From Modicisalibacter muralis (GTDB lineage Bacteria > Pseudomonadota > Gammaproteobacteria > Pseudomonadales > Halomonadaceae): a stretch of 64,000 bases of DNA. The position numbers were made by a program, and so were the translations under genes. Shown one piece after another: positions 1 through 8,295 of the stretch; position 1 is the first letter of the stretch; every line of letters begins with the position of its first letter. The notes under the pieces were generated by a model. That model saw only the letters and a list, made by a program, of their open reading frames with translations. It was not told where the DNA came from and ran no database searches. The stretch covers positions 124,001-188,000 of the forward strand of contig NZ_FNGI01000004.1 in assembly GCF_900102945.1 (NCBI RefSeq). Direction: 5' to 3'.

Positions 1-350
1 AGACCGGCATCGACCGTGACCGACATGCCCAGCAGCAGGAAGGATAGCGTCTTGCCGTGGCCATCCAGATTCAGCGCCCCGTTCACCCCACCTTGCAGTA
101 CGTCGTCGATGACGAAGTTCATGCCGGCCAGGTTGGGCATCAGATAACGCCTGACCCGGCTGGCACCCCGATGGGCAAGCAGTGCCTGCACTCGTGCCTC
201 GGTGACCTGCTCGACGAGGGCACTATAGGCCTCGGGGCGATAGGCGAATAACGACAGGTTAAGCCGGTTGCCCTTGTCGCCCGCCCGTGAATGCGCCAGC
301 CGATGGAGTGGGGCCGTGGCTGGACCTTGATGTATTTCAGCTTGCGACAT
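1..350 (-). CDS. AtuA C-terminal-like (ferredoxin-fold) protein, 3' end cut by window
   Basis: Read from an ATG at 350, the protein starts MSQAEIHQGPATAPLHRLAH and contains RAGDKGNRLNLSLFAY, then RRYLMPNLAGMNFVIDD and a C-terminal stretch with GALNLDGHGKTLS. This pattern matches the small ferredoxin-like domain found at the C-terminus of AtuA-type proteins (acyclic terpene utilisation family) or encoded just after them. About 116 codons are visible and the stop lies outside the window. The ATG lies inside the end of the preceding gene (14-nt overlap), which indicates translational coupling. It probably works with that partner as a split AtuA. The substrate cannot be told from sequence. Confidence 0.75.
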   Translation of the reverse strand, partial: MSQAEIHQGPATAPLHRLAHSRAGDKGNRLNLSLFAYRPEAYSALVEQVTEARVQALLAHRGASRVRRYLMPNLAGMNFVIDDVLQGGVNGALNLDGHGKTLSFLLLGMSVTVDAG

Positions 351-1722
351 GATCGGAGCTCCCGGAATCCACTAGCGTGGCGAAGGCCTCTACGTCGGTG
401 CGTTTGACCAGATAGGACGCGGTGCATACCCGACGCTGTAGCTGACGACGCACCCCGCCACCGCCGGCCGGCCCGGCGCAGTAAAGCGCCAGCAGCTCCT
501 GGGTAGCGCGCTCGACCCAGACTCGCTCGGGATGCTCTACCGCTAGTCTTAACCGGTAATCGCCATCCGGGGCTGCTGGCTCGCGCTGCAGCGTGCCATC
601 GTCATCATCGAAGACGCTGGCATGACCGACGATGTCCAGGCGCTTGCGCAGCTCCTGCGGAACCCGAAAAGCCAACCGCTCGCGCAGCACCTGCCCCGCC
701 AGACGCGCCCGGGCCAGCGCATTGGGACCGGCATAGGAGATCTCCGCTTCGCCCTGCCAGCCGCCTTCGTAGCAGACAGTGGTCTTGAGCCTGGGCGGTG
801 CCGGCTTGCCGCGGATGCCCATGACTTCGACCCGATCGGGGCCGAGTTCGCGCACCTGCGCTCCGCTCAGGTCGACGACCACGTCGGGTGTGAGGTAGGC
901 GGCGGGGTCGTGCACCTCGTAGAGCAGCTGCTCCTTGACCGTGCGCTCGGTGACACAGCCGCCCGTCCCCGGTGGCTTGGTCACCACCAGGCGGCCATCC
1001 ACCTCGACCTCGATGATGGGGTAGCCCAGCGTGGCTAGCCCCTCCACCTCCTTGAAACCGGGATCGGCGAAATACCCCCCACTGACCTGGGCCCCGCACT
1101 CACCGAGATGCCCCGCCATGATGCCTGCCGCCAGCCGATCCCAGTCATCCCAGGCCCAGCCGAAATGATGAACGAGCGGGGCCAGAAACAGTGACGGGTC
1201 GGCCACTCGGCCGGTGACGACGACCTCGGCCCCCAGTTCCAGCGCCTGAACCAGCGGCGCAGCCCCCAGATAGACATTGGCCGAGACCAACTGATCGGCT
1301 TCGGGCAGTGCCTGCGTTTCCGCCTCCCATAGGGTCAGGTCGAGATCTGTCAACCGGGCGCGAATATCGTCGCCATGCACCCGACCGATGCGTATATCGG
1401 GCCGACCGGCCTGACGGGCCAGACGCGACACCACTTCACAGGCTCCGTCGGGGTTGGCGGCGCCGAAATTGCCCAGGATAGCGATGCCATGCCTCAGGCA
1501 ATCCCTGAGCACCGGGGCCAGCAACTCATCGAGCAGCGGCTCGAATCCGGCCTCCGGCGTCTCGCGCATGGCACGATGAGCGGCGGCCAGGGTACGCTCA
1601 CCCAAGGTCTCGAAGACGAGAGCACAGGGTTGGCCACGACGGATCAACTCGGCGACGATGGGAGCCGCCGCATCGGTGCGGTCTCCCGAGAATCCCGCCC
1701 CACTGCCTAGCAGAAAGCTCAT
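337..1722 (-). CDS. AtuA-family (DUF1446) protein
   Basis: This 461-aa protein matches the main domain of the acyclic terpene utilisation AtuA family. It has an N-terminal LLGSGAGFSGDRTDAA segment, the GNFGAANPDGACEVV motif near residue 85-99 and a KTTVCYEGGWQGEAEISYAG stretch in the C-terminal half. AtuA members are needed for citronellol/geraniol breakdown in Pseudomonas, but their reaction is poorly defined and many homologues sit in unrelated acid-catabolism operons. Its start overlaps the stop of the upstream TRAP permease (ATGA), and its end overlaps the small AtuA C-terminal gene. It is the likely enzyme of the operon fed by the TAXI-TRAP transporter. The family call is firm; the function is not. 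Confidence 0.8.
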   Translation of the reverse strand: MSFLLGSGAGFSGDRTDAAAPIVAELIRRGQPCALVFETLGERTLAAAHRAMRETPEAGFEPLLDELLAPVLRDCLRHGIAILGNFGAANPDGACEVVSRLARQAGRPDIRIGRVHGDDIRARLTDLDLTLWEAETQALPEADQLVSANVYLGAAPLVQALELGAEVVVTGRVADPSLFLAPLVHHFGWAWDDWDRLAAGIMAGHLGECGAQVSGGYFADPGFKEVEGLATLGYPIIEVEVDGRLVVTKPPGTGGCVTERTVKEQLLYEVHDPAAYLTPDVVVDLSGAQVRELGPDRVEVMGIRGKPAPPRLKTTVCYEGGWQGEAEISYAGPNALARARLAGQVLRERLAFRVPQELRKRLDIVGHASVFDDDDGTLQREPAAPDGDYRLRLAVEHPERVWVERATQELLALYCAGPAGGGGVRRQLQRRVCTASYLVKRTDVEAFATLVDSGSSDHVAS

Positions 1723-3632
1723 GGGCGTGTCCCCCGGGAGTGGGTCATGGTCTGCGCCGATAGAGGTCTGGCTTCGGCGTACCGTCGTGTCAGCGTAAGA
1801 TGCCTGGCATATAGCCCGGCCAGCACCAGCAAGGCGGAGAGTGTCGTGAGCCAGCCTGGCGTCAATGCCAGGACGATGACCAGCGCCAGCCCCGCCATGT
1901 CGAGAAGCCGTACGCCCGTCACCGACACCCGGGATACCAGCGCGGCAAACGCCGTCACGAAGGCCAGCCCCTGGCAGATGGCCAGAACGATATCGGTCCA
2001 GTTGCCGAAGCCCGCCAGGGCCGGGTAGATCAGCAGCAGGAAGGGAATCACGTAGATCGCCGCCGCCAGGCGCACCGACTCACCCGCTGCATGAAGCCAG
2101 CCGGTCTGGGCGATGCCCGAGGCCACGAAGACCGCCACGCACACCGGTGGCGTGATCACCGACAGCGTGGCGAAATAGAAGACGAACAGGTGGGCGATCA
2201 GCGGCTCGACGCCGATCTCGGTAAGCGCCGGGGCCAGCACGGAGGCCACCAGCACGTAGGCTGCCGTGGTGGGAATGCCCATGCCGAGAACCAGGCACAC
2301 GCCACCGACGATGAGCGCGACCAGGAACAGCGACTGTCCACCGACCTCGACAATCAGGCTGGCCAGCGTCACGCCGATACCGGTCATGCCGATCATTCCC
2401 ACCAGGATCTGCGCCCCGGCCAGCAGCACGCCGATAATGACCATGCCCTTGCCGGCATCGATCAGCCCCGATAATAGCCGGGTAGCGATATCGCGCAGCG
2501 GAGTCCGCGCCAACAGAGCGAAGCCCGTGTAGGACAGCACGGTCATCAGTACGCCATAGAAGGCCGCAGTCTGAATCGAGCGTCCCGACAGTACGCCGTA
2601 GAACAGGCCCCCAAGGGCAGCCAGGATGGGCACGAGCCGTTCGGCGCGCAATACCGAGGCCCAGCTTGGCAGTTCCTCCTCGGGGACCACCTGCAGGCCC
2701 CGGCGCCGGGCCACCATATGGATGGTCAGGAACACGCCAAGATAGAAAAATACCGCAGGCAACAGCGCGGCCAGGGCGATGCGCACGTAACTCTCGCCGA
2801 GGATCTCGGCCATGATGAAGGCCGCCGCACCCAGGATCGGCGGGGCGATCTGGCCACCGGTGGAAGCGACCGCCTCGACGCCGGCGGCAAAAGGGCGCGG
2901 ATAGCCCAGGCGCTTCATCATGGGAATCGTGAAATTGCCGGTGGTCGCGACGTTGGCCACGGCACTGCCGCTGACCATGCCGAACAGCCCCGACGCCACC
3001 GTGGCCACCTTGGCGGCGCCGCCGGGAGCACGCCCGCTGATGCGCAGGGCCAGATCCATGAAAGTCTGCCCACCGCCGGTATGCAGCAGCAGGCCACCGA
3101 ACAGAACGAAAGCGGCGATGGTCGTGGCGGCCACGCCTACCAGCATGCCCCAGATACCCAAGTCGCCGAGGAACAGCGTCTCGGTCACGAAGGCCGGGCC
3201 AAAGCCGCGATGCCCCAGTGCACCGGGAATATAGGCCCCCAGGAAGGCATAGCCCAGCCCGGCGACGACCAGCAGCGGAAATATCCAGCCGATGGCACGC
3301 CGGGATAGCTCCAGAATGGTGACCACCAGGGCGGCGGTCATCAGCATGTCCCAGGTCGTGGCCCAGGGCAGTTCGACCAGGATCCGCTGTTGGTTGATAG
3401 CGATGTAACCACAGGCCACCACCGCACTGGCCGCCAGTGCCAAATCGATAGCAATACCCAGAGGGCGCCAGTGCGTGCCGGCCCCCAGTGGATAGATAAC
3501 GAGGCCGAGCAGCAGGGCCAGCGCAAGGAAGACGCTGCGCTGGGCCAGACTGTCGAACGGCCCGGTTGCGGAGGTATAGAGAATCAACCCGCCCAGTGCC
3601 AGGGCCAACCCCTTGATCAGATGTTCACGCAT
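1719..3632 (-). CDS. TRAP transporter permease, fused 4TM/12TM type
   Basis: This 637-aa, almost entirely hydrophobic protein has the architecture of TRAP permeases in which the small (DctQ-like) and large (DctM-like) subunits are fused. Such fusions pair with TAXI-type binding proteins. The large-subunit half contains the conserved GLFGMVSGSAVANVATTGNF and GQIAPPILGAAAFIMAE segments and a second repeat with LGMGIPTTAAYVL and VITPPVCVAVF. It lies 18 nt downstream of the TAXI binding-protein gene and overlaps the AtuA-like gene by 4 nt, so the three form one operon. It should import an organic acid using a sodium or proton gradient. Confidence 0.92.
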   Translation of the reverse strand: MREHLIKGLALALGGLILYTSATGPFDSLAQRSVFLALALLLGLVIYPLGAGTHWRPLGIAIDLALAASAVVACGYIAINQQRILVELPWATTWDMLMTAALVVTILELSRRAIGWIFPLLVVAGLGYAFLGAYIPGALGHRGFGPAFVTETLFLGDLGIWGMLVGVAATTIAAFVLFGGLLLHTGGGQTFMDLALRISGRAPGGAAKVATVASGLFGMVSGSAVANVATTGNFTIPMMKRLGYPRPFAAGVEAVASTGGQIAPPILGAAAFIMAEILGESYVRIALAALLPAVFFYLGVFLTIHMVARRRGLQVVPEEELPSWASVLRAERLVPILAALGGLFYGVLSGRSIQTAAFYGVLMTVLSYTGFALLARTPLRDIATRLLSGLIDAGKGMVIIGVLLAGAQILVGMIGMTGIGVTLASLIVEVGGQSLFLVALIVGGVCLVLGMGIPTTAAYVLVASVLAPALTEIGVEPLIAHLFVFYFATLSVITPPVCVAVFVASGIAQTGWLHAAGESVRLAAAIYVIPFLLLIYPALAGFGNWTDIVLAICQGLAFVTAFAALVSRVSVTGVRLLDMAGLALVIVLALTPGWLTTLSALLVLAGLYARHLTLTRRYAEARPLSAQTMTHSRGTRP

Positions 3633-3650
3633 GCGCCTTCCTCCAGACCG

Positions 3651-4619
3651 TTATTTGGCCGGCTGCAAGGCTTCGGGAATCTCAAGGCCCTGCTCCCGAT
3701 AGTAACGCGCCGCACCGGGATGTAGCGGTACCGTACCGACATCAAGCGTCATGCGCGCCATGTCCGCCCCCTCGACGGCCGAGAAGGCATTGGCCTGTGG
3801 CTCGGGGTTTTCCATGATGGCCTTGACGAGCTGGTAGGCGGTCTCCTCATCGAGCCCCGGGCGGGCATGCACGGCGACACCGAATGCCCAGGTCTTGTAG
3901 GCCGGCAGCCCCTCCCCAGCCCCAGCGGGAATCTCGACGACGCCAATGTCCGGCATTTCCTCACGCAGGGTCTTCGCCTGCTCGTCAGTCAGCGAGAGCA
4001 CCCGGATCGGGGTGAAGGTCGCGATATCCATGGTCGAACCATCGAGACGGTTGCCCACACCGGATTTCACATAGCCGGCCAGGCGACCGTCCTTGATGGA
4101 ATTCACGACATTGGTGGTCGAGCCGCGTACGTAGTCGGGCTGGATGCCCAGCGTATTCATCACCGCCTCGGTGGTGGCCTCGGTGGCCGAACCGGTGATG
4201 CCCGGATTGAAGCGTACGCCTTCCAGGCCCTCTAGCGAGGTAACGCCGGCGTCCTTGCGTACCACCGCATTCTGGGGCGCCACGGTATAGACCCACAGCA
4301 GGCGGCTGTCGACGGGGCGATCTTCGAAGTCGTTGAGCCCCTTGTAGGCGTGATAGCCGGTATTGGTCGTCACGAGTCCCAGGTCGATCTGGTTGCGACT
4401 GATCCGGCGCAGGTTATCCACGGTTGCCCCGGTCTCGGCGACCGATGAGCTGATACCCTCTACCTGGTTGTTGATGATCTGATTGACGGCCACGAAATAG
4501 CCATAGTGGCTCGACGAGCCGGAGGTCGAGCCGATGAGCAGGCGCTCTTCAGCCTGGACAGTGGAAGAAACAGCGAGCACAGCAAGGCTGGCCGCCACGG
4601 CGGTGAGTAGCGTTTTCAT
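3651..4619 (-). CDS. TAXI-family TRAP solute-binding protein
   Basis: The 322-aa product starts at the ATG at 4619, which is preceded by GGAG and opens a clear Sec signal peptide (MKTLLTAVAASLAVLAVSS, cleavage after VQA). A longer frame from 4667 would put 16 extra residues before the signal and is less likely. The mature protein begins ERLLIGSTSGSSSHYGYF and has the TAXI features GATVDNLRRI, ALVTTNTGYHAYKG-like (here LGLVTTNTGYHAYKG) and NPGITGSATEATTEAVM. It captures the substrate in the periplasm for the fused permease immediately downstream. It is transcribed divergently from a LysR gene, its probable regulator. Confidence 0.9.
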   Translation of the reverse strand: MKTLLTAVAASLAVLAVSSTVQAEERLLIGSTSGSSSHYGYFVAVNQIINNQVEGISSSVAETGATVDNLRRISRNQIDLGLVTTNTGYHAYKGLNDFEDRPVDSRLLWVYTVAPQNAVVRKDAGVTSLEGLEGVRFNPGITGSATEATTEAVMNTLGIQPDYVRGSTTNVVNSIKDGRLAGYVKSGVGNRLDGSTMDIATFTPIRVLSLTDEQAKTLREEMPDIGVVEIPAGAGEGLPAYKTWAFGVAVHARPGLDEETAYQLVKAIMENPEPQANAFSAVEGADMARMTLDVGTVPLHPGAARYYREQGLEIPEALQPAK

Positions 4620-4759
4620 GGTTGGCTCCATGGGCCGCATTTGCAGGCCCTTGTTGTTGTGTGGCATGGCGCCGGGCGCTCAGCGCCTTCCTCTGCAGGG
4701 TCGCCGCCAGAGATTATTTTGTATATTGAATAGTTTTTAAGATTCCTTATATTTATTAA
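4620..4759. promoter_or_regulatory. divergent control region, TAXI-TRAP operon / LysR gene
   Basis: This 140-bp intergenic region turns AT-rich between about 4710 and 4759, unlike the GC-rich surroundings, as expected for back-to-back promoters and a LysR-type binding site. The string TATATTGAATA (about 4723-4733) is a candidate site, but I cannot align it to a known consensus. No Shine-Dalgarno-like sequence is visible before the LysR ATG at 4760. Confidence 0.4.
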
Positions 4760-5644
4760 ATGAATCCCAGCATCAAGCAGCTCAAAGCCTTTGTCGCGGT
4801 GGCCCATTCGCGCAGCTTGGCGGAGGCCAGTGAACGTATTCATCTCTCGCAGCCGGCGCTGAGCATTACCATCCGCAAGCTCGAAGAGACGGTTGGCGGT
4901 CCTCTGTTCGCCCGCACGACTCGCCAGCTATGGCTCACGCCAGAGGGAGAAGCCTTCCTCCCCGTGGCGATACGCCTGCTCAACGACTGGACGGAAGCCT
5001 TCGAGGATCTCAACGAGCGCTTCATGAAGAAGCGCGGCAAGGTCACCATCGCTGCACTGCCCACCCTGGCGGCGGGCCTATTGCCGGGCATCATCGCGGC
5101 CTTTCGAGAGCGTCATCCGCAAATCAACCTGAGCCTTCATGACGTACTTGCCGATCAGGTCAATCAGCTCGTGCGCGAGGGTCGTGCCGATCTGGGATTC
5201 TCGGTCCCGCCCCAGGAATCCGACGACCTAGTCTTCGAACCCATCCTGGCCGACCGCTATGTCGTCGTCTGCCCTCATGGACATCCCTTGCTGGCCCAGG
5301 ACGACGTGGCATGGGCACAGCTTTCGGGCTATCCGTTCATCGGTATCAACCGGCTGTCGAGTTCCAGGCAGGACATCGACCGGATCATGGCCGAGGTCGG
5401 CAAGCCGCTCGATATCCTCTGTGATGTCAGCCAGATCGCCACGGTGGGCCGCATGGCGGCGGCCGGCATCGGTATCAGTGTGCTGCCGGCGCTTAGCTTC
5501 CGGCAGATCGCTGGCGACGGCATCGCCTACCGTCACTTGGTCGAACCAACCATTACTCGCGAACTGGGTGTCATCATGCGCCGGCGTCACCCGCTCTCGG
5601 CTGCAGCGACGGCCCTGATGGCGCTGATCCGTGACGCGACATGA
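4760..5644 (+). CDS. LysR-family transcriptional regulator
   Basis: This 294-aa protein has the standard LysR layout. An N-terminal winged helix-turn-helix (residues about 1-60, including FVAVAHSRSLAEASERIHLS and QPALSITIRKLEE) is followed by a linker and a type-2 periplasmic-binding-fold effector domain from about residue 90. It is divergent from the TAXI-TRAP/AtuA operon and probably activates it in response to the transported acid. The start codon fits the family N-terminus, but the bases before it (TTATATTTATTAA) lack a ribosome-binding site, so the message may be leaderless or weakly translated. Confidence 0.9.
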   Translation: MNPSIKQLKAFVAVAHSRSLAEASERIHLSQPALSITIRKLEETVGGPLFARTTRQLWLTPEGEAFLPVAIRLLNDWTEAFEDLNERFMKKRGKVTIAALPTLAAGLLPGIIAAFRERHPQINLSLHDVLADQVNQLVREGRADLGFSVPPQESDDLVFEPILADRYVVVCPHGHPLLAQDDVAWAQLSGYPFIGINRLSSSRQDIDRIMAEVGKPLDILCDVSQIATVGRMAAAGIGISVLPALSFRQIAGDGIAYRHLVEPTITRELGVIMRRRHPLSAAATALMALIRDAT

Positions 5645-5747
5645 ACCGGGGCTTGATAGCCTGCGCACCGCCTTGCTCTCTTCGTTAGCTGGCTAATGCG
5701 ATACGCGACGACGTAGAATTGCTATCCGATCATCGAATTGGATAGCC

Positions 5748-6950
5748 ATGATCAAGCTCACCTCGCCGCTTGCCGTCGTCGTTCTTGCCGCCATGGTGGC
5801 GATGGGGCCGCTGGCCACCTCCATGTACCTGCCCGCCTTCCCGGCCATGGCCGAGACGTTCGGCGTCGGCGCGGACGAGGTCCAGTTGACGCTGAGTGCC
5901 TACATGATCGGCCTGGCAGTGGCGCAGCTGCTCTGCGGACCGCTAGCCGATCGTTTCGGGCGTAAGCCGCTGCTGCTCACCGGCATGGCCCTGTTCTGCC
6001 TGGGCAGCGTGGGCTGCACGTTCGCCGACAGCATCGATAGGCTGTTCGGCTACCGCTTCCTCCAGGCCTTCGGCGCGGCGTCCGGCATGGTACTGGCGCA
6101 GGCGATGGTCCGGGATACCTTCGAGCCGATCGATGCGGCGAAGAAGCTCGCCTACATGGGCAGTACTGTGGCGGTCGCTCCGGCGCTCGCCCCGGTCGTG
6201 GGCGGCACGCTGCTGGTGGCATTCGGCTGGCCGTCGATCTTCCTGGTCCTGGCCCTCTATGCGGCGCTGACACTGGCCATCGTCAGCGTCGGCCTGCCCG
6301 AGTCGCTGCCCCGAGACCGCCGTCAGCCCCTGCATCCGCGCACGGTGTCGGGCAACTACCTGGCGGTGATCGGCAACCGCGCCTTTCTCGCCCATGCGCT
6401 GGCGGTGAGCCTGATGTTTGCCGGCCACTACGGCTTCATGTCGGGCGCGCCGTTCGTGCTGATCGAGCTGTTCGACGTGCCCGAAGCCCGCTTCGGCTGG
6501 TACTTCCTGTTCGTGGTGGTGGCCTTCATCACCGGCAACCTGCTGGGTGCGCGCCTGACCGCCCGGGTCGGCGGCCACCGCCTGATTCTCGCTGGCGGCA
6601 GCCTACTGGTTCTGGCCGGCGCGCTGCTGGTGACATTCACGATGAGCGGTACCGATGCCGTGGCGGCGATCATCGGGCCGCAGGTCATCTACGGCATCGG
6701 CTCGGGCATGATGATGCCGCAGTTGATCGCTGGCGCCCTGGCCCCCTTCCAGCACATGGCCGGCACCGCCGCCTCGCTGCTGGGCTTCATCCAGATGGGC
6801 TCGGCGGCGGCCTCCAGCGCCCTGGTCGGTCGCCTGTACGACGGCACGGCGCTGCCGATGGTACTGGTCATCGGCCTGGCCGGAGCCAGTGCCCTGGTCA
6901 TCTACCTGGCGCTGGTTGGCCGACCGACCTTGACTCCTCAAGCGGAATGA
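5748..6950 (+). CDS. Bcr/CflA-family MFS drug-resistance exporter
   Basis: The 400-aa protein has twelve predicted membrane segments and the hallmark motifs of the Bcr/CflA drug:proton antiporters. An early GPLATSMYLPAFPAMAE segment is followed by motif A as GPLADRFGRKPLLL at about residue 65, and by QAFGAASGMVLAQAMVRDTF. It should export small toxic compounds across the inner membrane. It stands alone, with only a short gap to the LysR gene upstream and a tRNA on the other strand downstream. GGATAG shortly before the ATG is a weak ribosome-binding site. The substrate is not predictable. Confidence 0.9.
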   Translation: MIKLTSPLAVVVLAAMVAMGPLATSMYLPAFPAMAETFGVGADEVQLTLSAYMIGLAVAQLLCGPLADRFGRKPLLLTGMALFCLGSVGCTFADSIDRLFGYRFLQAFGAASGMVLAQAMVRDTFEPIDAAKKLAYMGSTVAVAPALAPVVGGTLLVAFGWPSIFLVLALYAALTLAIVSVGLPESLPRDRRQPLHPRTVSGNYLAVIGNRAFLAHALAVSLMFAGHYGFMSGAPFVLIELFDVPEARFGWYFLFVVVAFITGNLLGARLTARVGGHRLILAGGSLLVLAGALLVTFTMSGTDAVAAIIGPQVIYGIGSGMMMPQLIAGALAPFQHMAGTAASLLGFIQMGSAAASSALVGRLYDGTALPMVLVIGLAGASALVIYLALVGRPTLTPQAE

Positions 6951-7091
6951 CTCTCGCTGTTGTGGCCCTCCAAGTCTGCCCGTTTCAGGCCAACCTGCGA
7001 AGAGCCAAAAAGGATGAGAACTCATCTCCGCTGCCTTTGGATTGTCGCTTGTGATTACCTGCGTGGTTACAGGCAGCCGAGCGAGCATTAA

Positions 7092-7121
7092 AAAGGGCCT
7101 GCGATGTCTCGCAGGCCCTTT
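7092..7121 (-). terminator. Rho-independent terminator after tRNA-Arg
   Basis: A 13-bp perfect stem (7092-7104 with 7109-7121) closes a 4-nt loop. Read on the minus strand it is followed by TTTTT as part of the stem base and AT-rich sequence. It sits 6 nt beyond the tRNA 3' end, so it ends that transcript. Confidence 0.85.
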
Positions 7122-7127
7122 AATATT

Positions 7128-7204
7128 TGGCGCGCCCAGTAGGATTCGAACCTACGACCACCGCCTTCGGAGGGCGGTACTCTATCCAGCTGAGCTATGG
7201 GCGC
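7128..7204 (-). tRNA. tRNA-Arg (anticodon CCG)
   Basis: The minus strand folds into a complete 77-nt cloverleaf. It has acceptor arms GCGCCCA/TGGGCGC with discriminator G and encoded CCA, a D-arm AGCTCAGCTGGATAGAG, an anticodon arm CCGCC-CTCCGAA-GGCGG, and a T-arm with GGTTCGAATCC. The 7-nt anticodon loop CTCCGAA places CCG at positions 34-36, which decodes CGG arginine codons. A strong terminator follows immediately. Confidence 0.97.
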
Positions 7205-7359
7205 GTGGCAACTTGCAAGGACCAAGCCTTGAAAGCGGCAACAATCCTATATGCCTGACAGGCGACTGTCCAGCGGCTCCGGGTGGTCGCGAGCCGATGC
7301 CGGCCGATTGCCGGGTGCGGCACAAAGTGTGGCCATTTCGCGCTTATTAAGGTTATCGG

Positions 7360-7365
7360 TATACT
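7360..7365 (+). promoter_or_regulatory. candidate -10 box for the cytochrome c gene
   Basis: TATACT at this position lies about 60 nt upstream of the cytochrome start, in otherwise gene-free sequence (7205-7427). The matching -35 region is poor (TTCGCG at 17-bp spacing), so this is a tentative call. Nothing else recognisable was seen between the tRNA and this gene. Confidence 0.35.
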
Positions 7366-7427
7366 GTCGACCTTCACGCTATTGCGTCGATCGGGTTTCG
7401 ATTACAAGACCGTAAGAGGTGGTGAGA

Positions 7428-8225
7428 GTGAAATTCAAGAAATGGATCATGGGGGCTCTGGCTACCCTGGGTCTGGCCGTCGGCACGGCCTCGGCCCAGT
7501 CCTCCGATATGTCTAATGAAGCCATCGCCAAGCGCCTGGCACCGGTGGGCGAGCTGTGCCTGGTCGACGAGGATTGCGGTGGCGCCGCACCGGCAGCCGC
7601 CGCGGGTGGCGGTGGCGGTGGCAAATCGGGCGAGGAAATCTACGCCAGCGTGTGCATGGCCTGTCATGACACCGGCGCCGCCGGCGCGCCCAAACGGGGC
7701 GATGCCGCCGCCTGGGGATCGCGCATGGAAAAAGGCATGGAAACCTTGTATGCCCATGCCATCGATGGCTTCAATGCGATGCCCGCCAAGGGTGGCAACC
7801 CGAGCCTCTCCGACCAGGACGTGAAGAGCGCGGTGAATTATCTGACCGAGCCGGTGCGCGGCGACGATGTTGCTATCGACACCGGCAGCGACGCCGGCGC
7901 TGCGGCAGCCGAAGACGCGACAGCGGATGCCGAAGCGGCTCCCGCCGAGGGCGCTACGACCGAGGTCGCGGCTGCCGGCGGTAGTATCGACGGCGCGGCG
8001 ATCTACGCTCAAGTCTGCACGGCCTGTCACGCCACCGGCGTGGCCGGGGCGCCCAAGCGTGGCGACGCCGCCGCCTGGAGCCCGCGTCTGGAGAAGGGCG
8101 TGGAAACGCTGTATAGCAGCGCCATCAACGGTCTCGGTGTCATGCCACCCAAGGGCGGCAATCCGAACCTGAGCGACGCCGAAGTCAAGGCGGCGGTCGA
8201 TCACCTGATCGCGCCGGTGCAGTAA
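7428..8225 (+). CDS. diheme cytochrome c (two cytochrome c5-like domains)
   Basis: I chose the GTG at 7428 because AGAGGTGG sits about 6 nt upstream; in-frame GTGs at 7419 and 7422 are alternatives. A signal peptide (KFKKWIMGALATLGLAVG, cut after ASA) exports the 265-aa protein to the periplasm. Two homologous c-type domains follow, with heme motifs CMACH and CTACH. Both continue with AGAPKRGDAAAW, METLY/VETLY and a MPxKGGNP segment that supplies the axial Met. They are joined by an Ala/Glu/Asp-rich linker. An extra cysteine pair (CLVDEDC) precedes domain 1. It probably shuttles electrons to terminal oxidases. A single-domain c5 gene is usual, so the tandem duplication is notable. Confidence 0.88.
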   Translation: MKFKKWIMGALATLGLAVGTASAQSSDMSNEAIAKRLAPVGELCLVDEDCGGAAPAAAAGGGGGGKSGEEIYASVCMACHDTGAAGAPKRGDAAAWGSRMEKGMETLYAHAIDGFNAMPAKGGNPSLSDQDVKSAVNYLTEPVRGDDVAIDTGSDAGAAAAEDATADAEAAPAEGATTEVAAAGGSIDGAAIYAQVCTACHATGVAGAPKRGDAAAWSPRLEKGVETLYSSAINGLGVMPPKGGNPNLSDAEVKAAVDHLIAPVQ

Positions 8226-8241
8226 CGCCTAAGCACGCAAT

Positions 8242-8275
8242 CACGAACGGGGCGCCAGTCGGCGCCCCGTTCGTG
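8242..8275. terminator. strong hairpin between convergent cytochrome c and rep genes
   Basis: A perfect 15-bp stem (8242-8256 with 8261-8275) with loop AGTC lies between two convergent genes, so it can serve both. The U-tract is weak on either strand (TTGGTGT on the plus strand). Confidence 0.65.
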
Positions 8276-8295
8276 TTGGTGTCGGGATAAAATCC

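Noticed and set aside
7374-8204. 276-codon minus-strand frame with two internal similar halves
   Set aside because: The internal repetition only mirrors the duplicated cytochrome c domains on the other strand.
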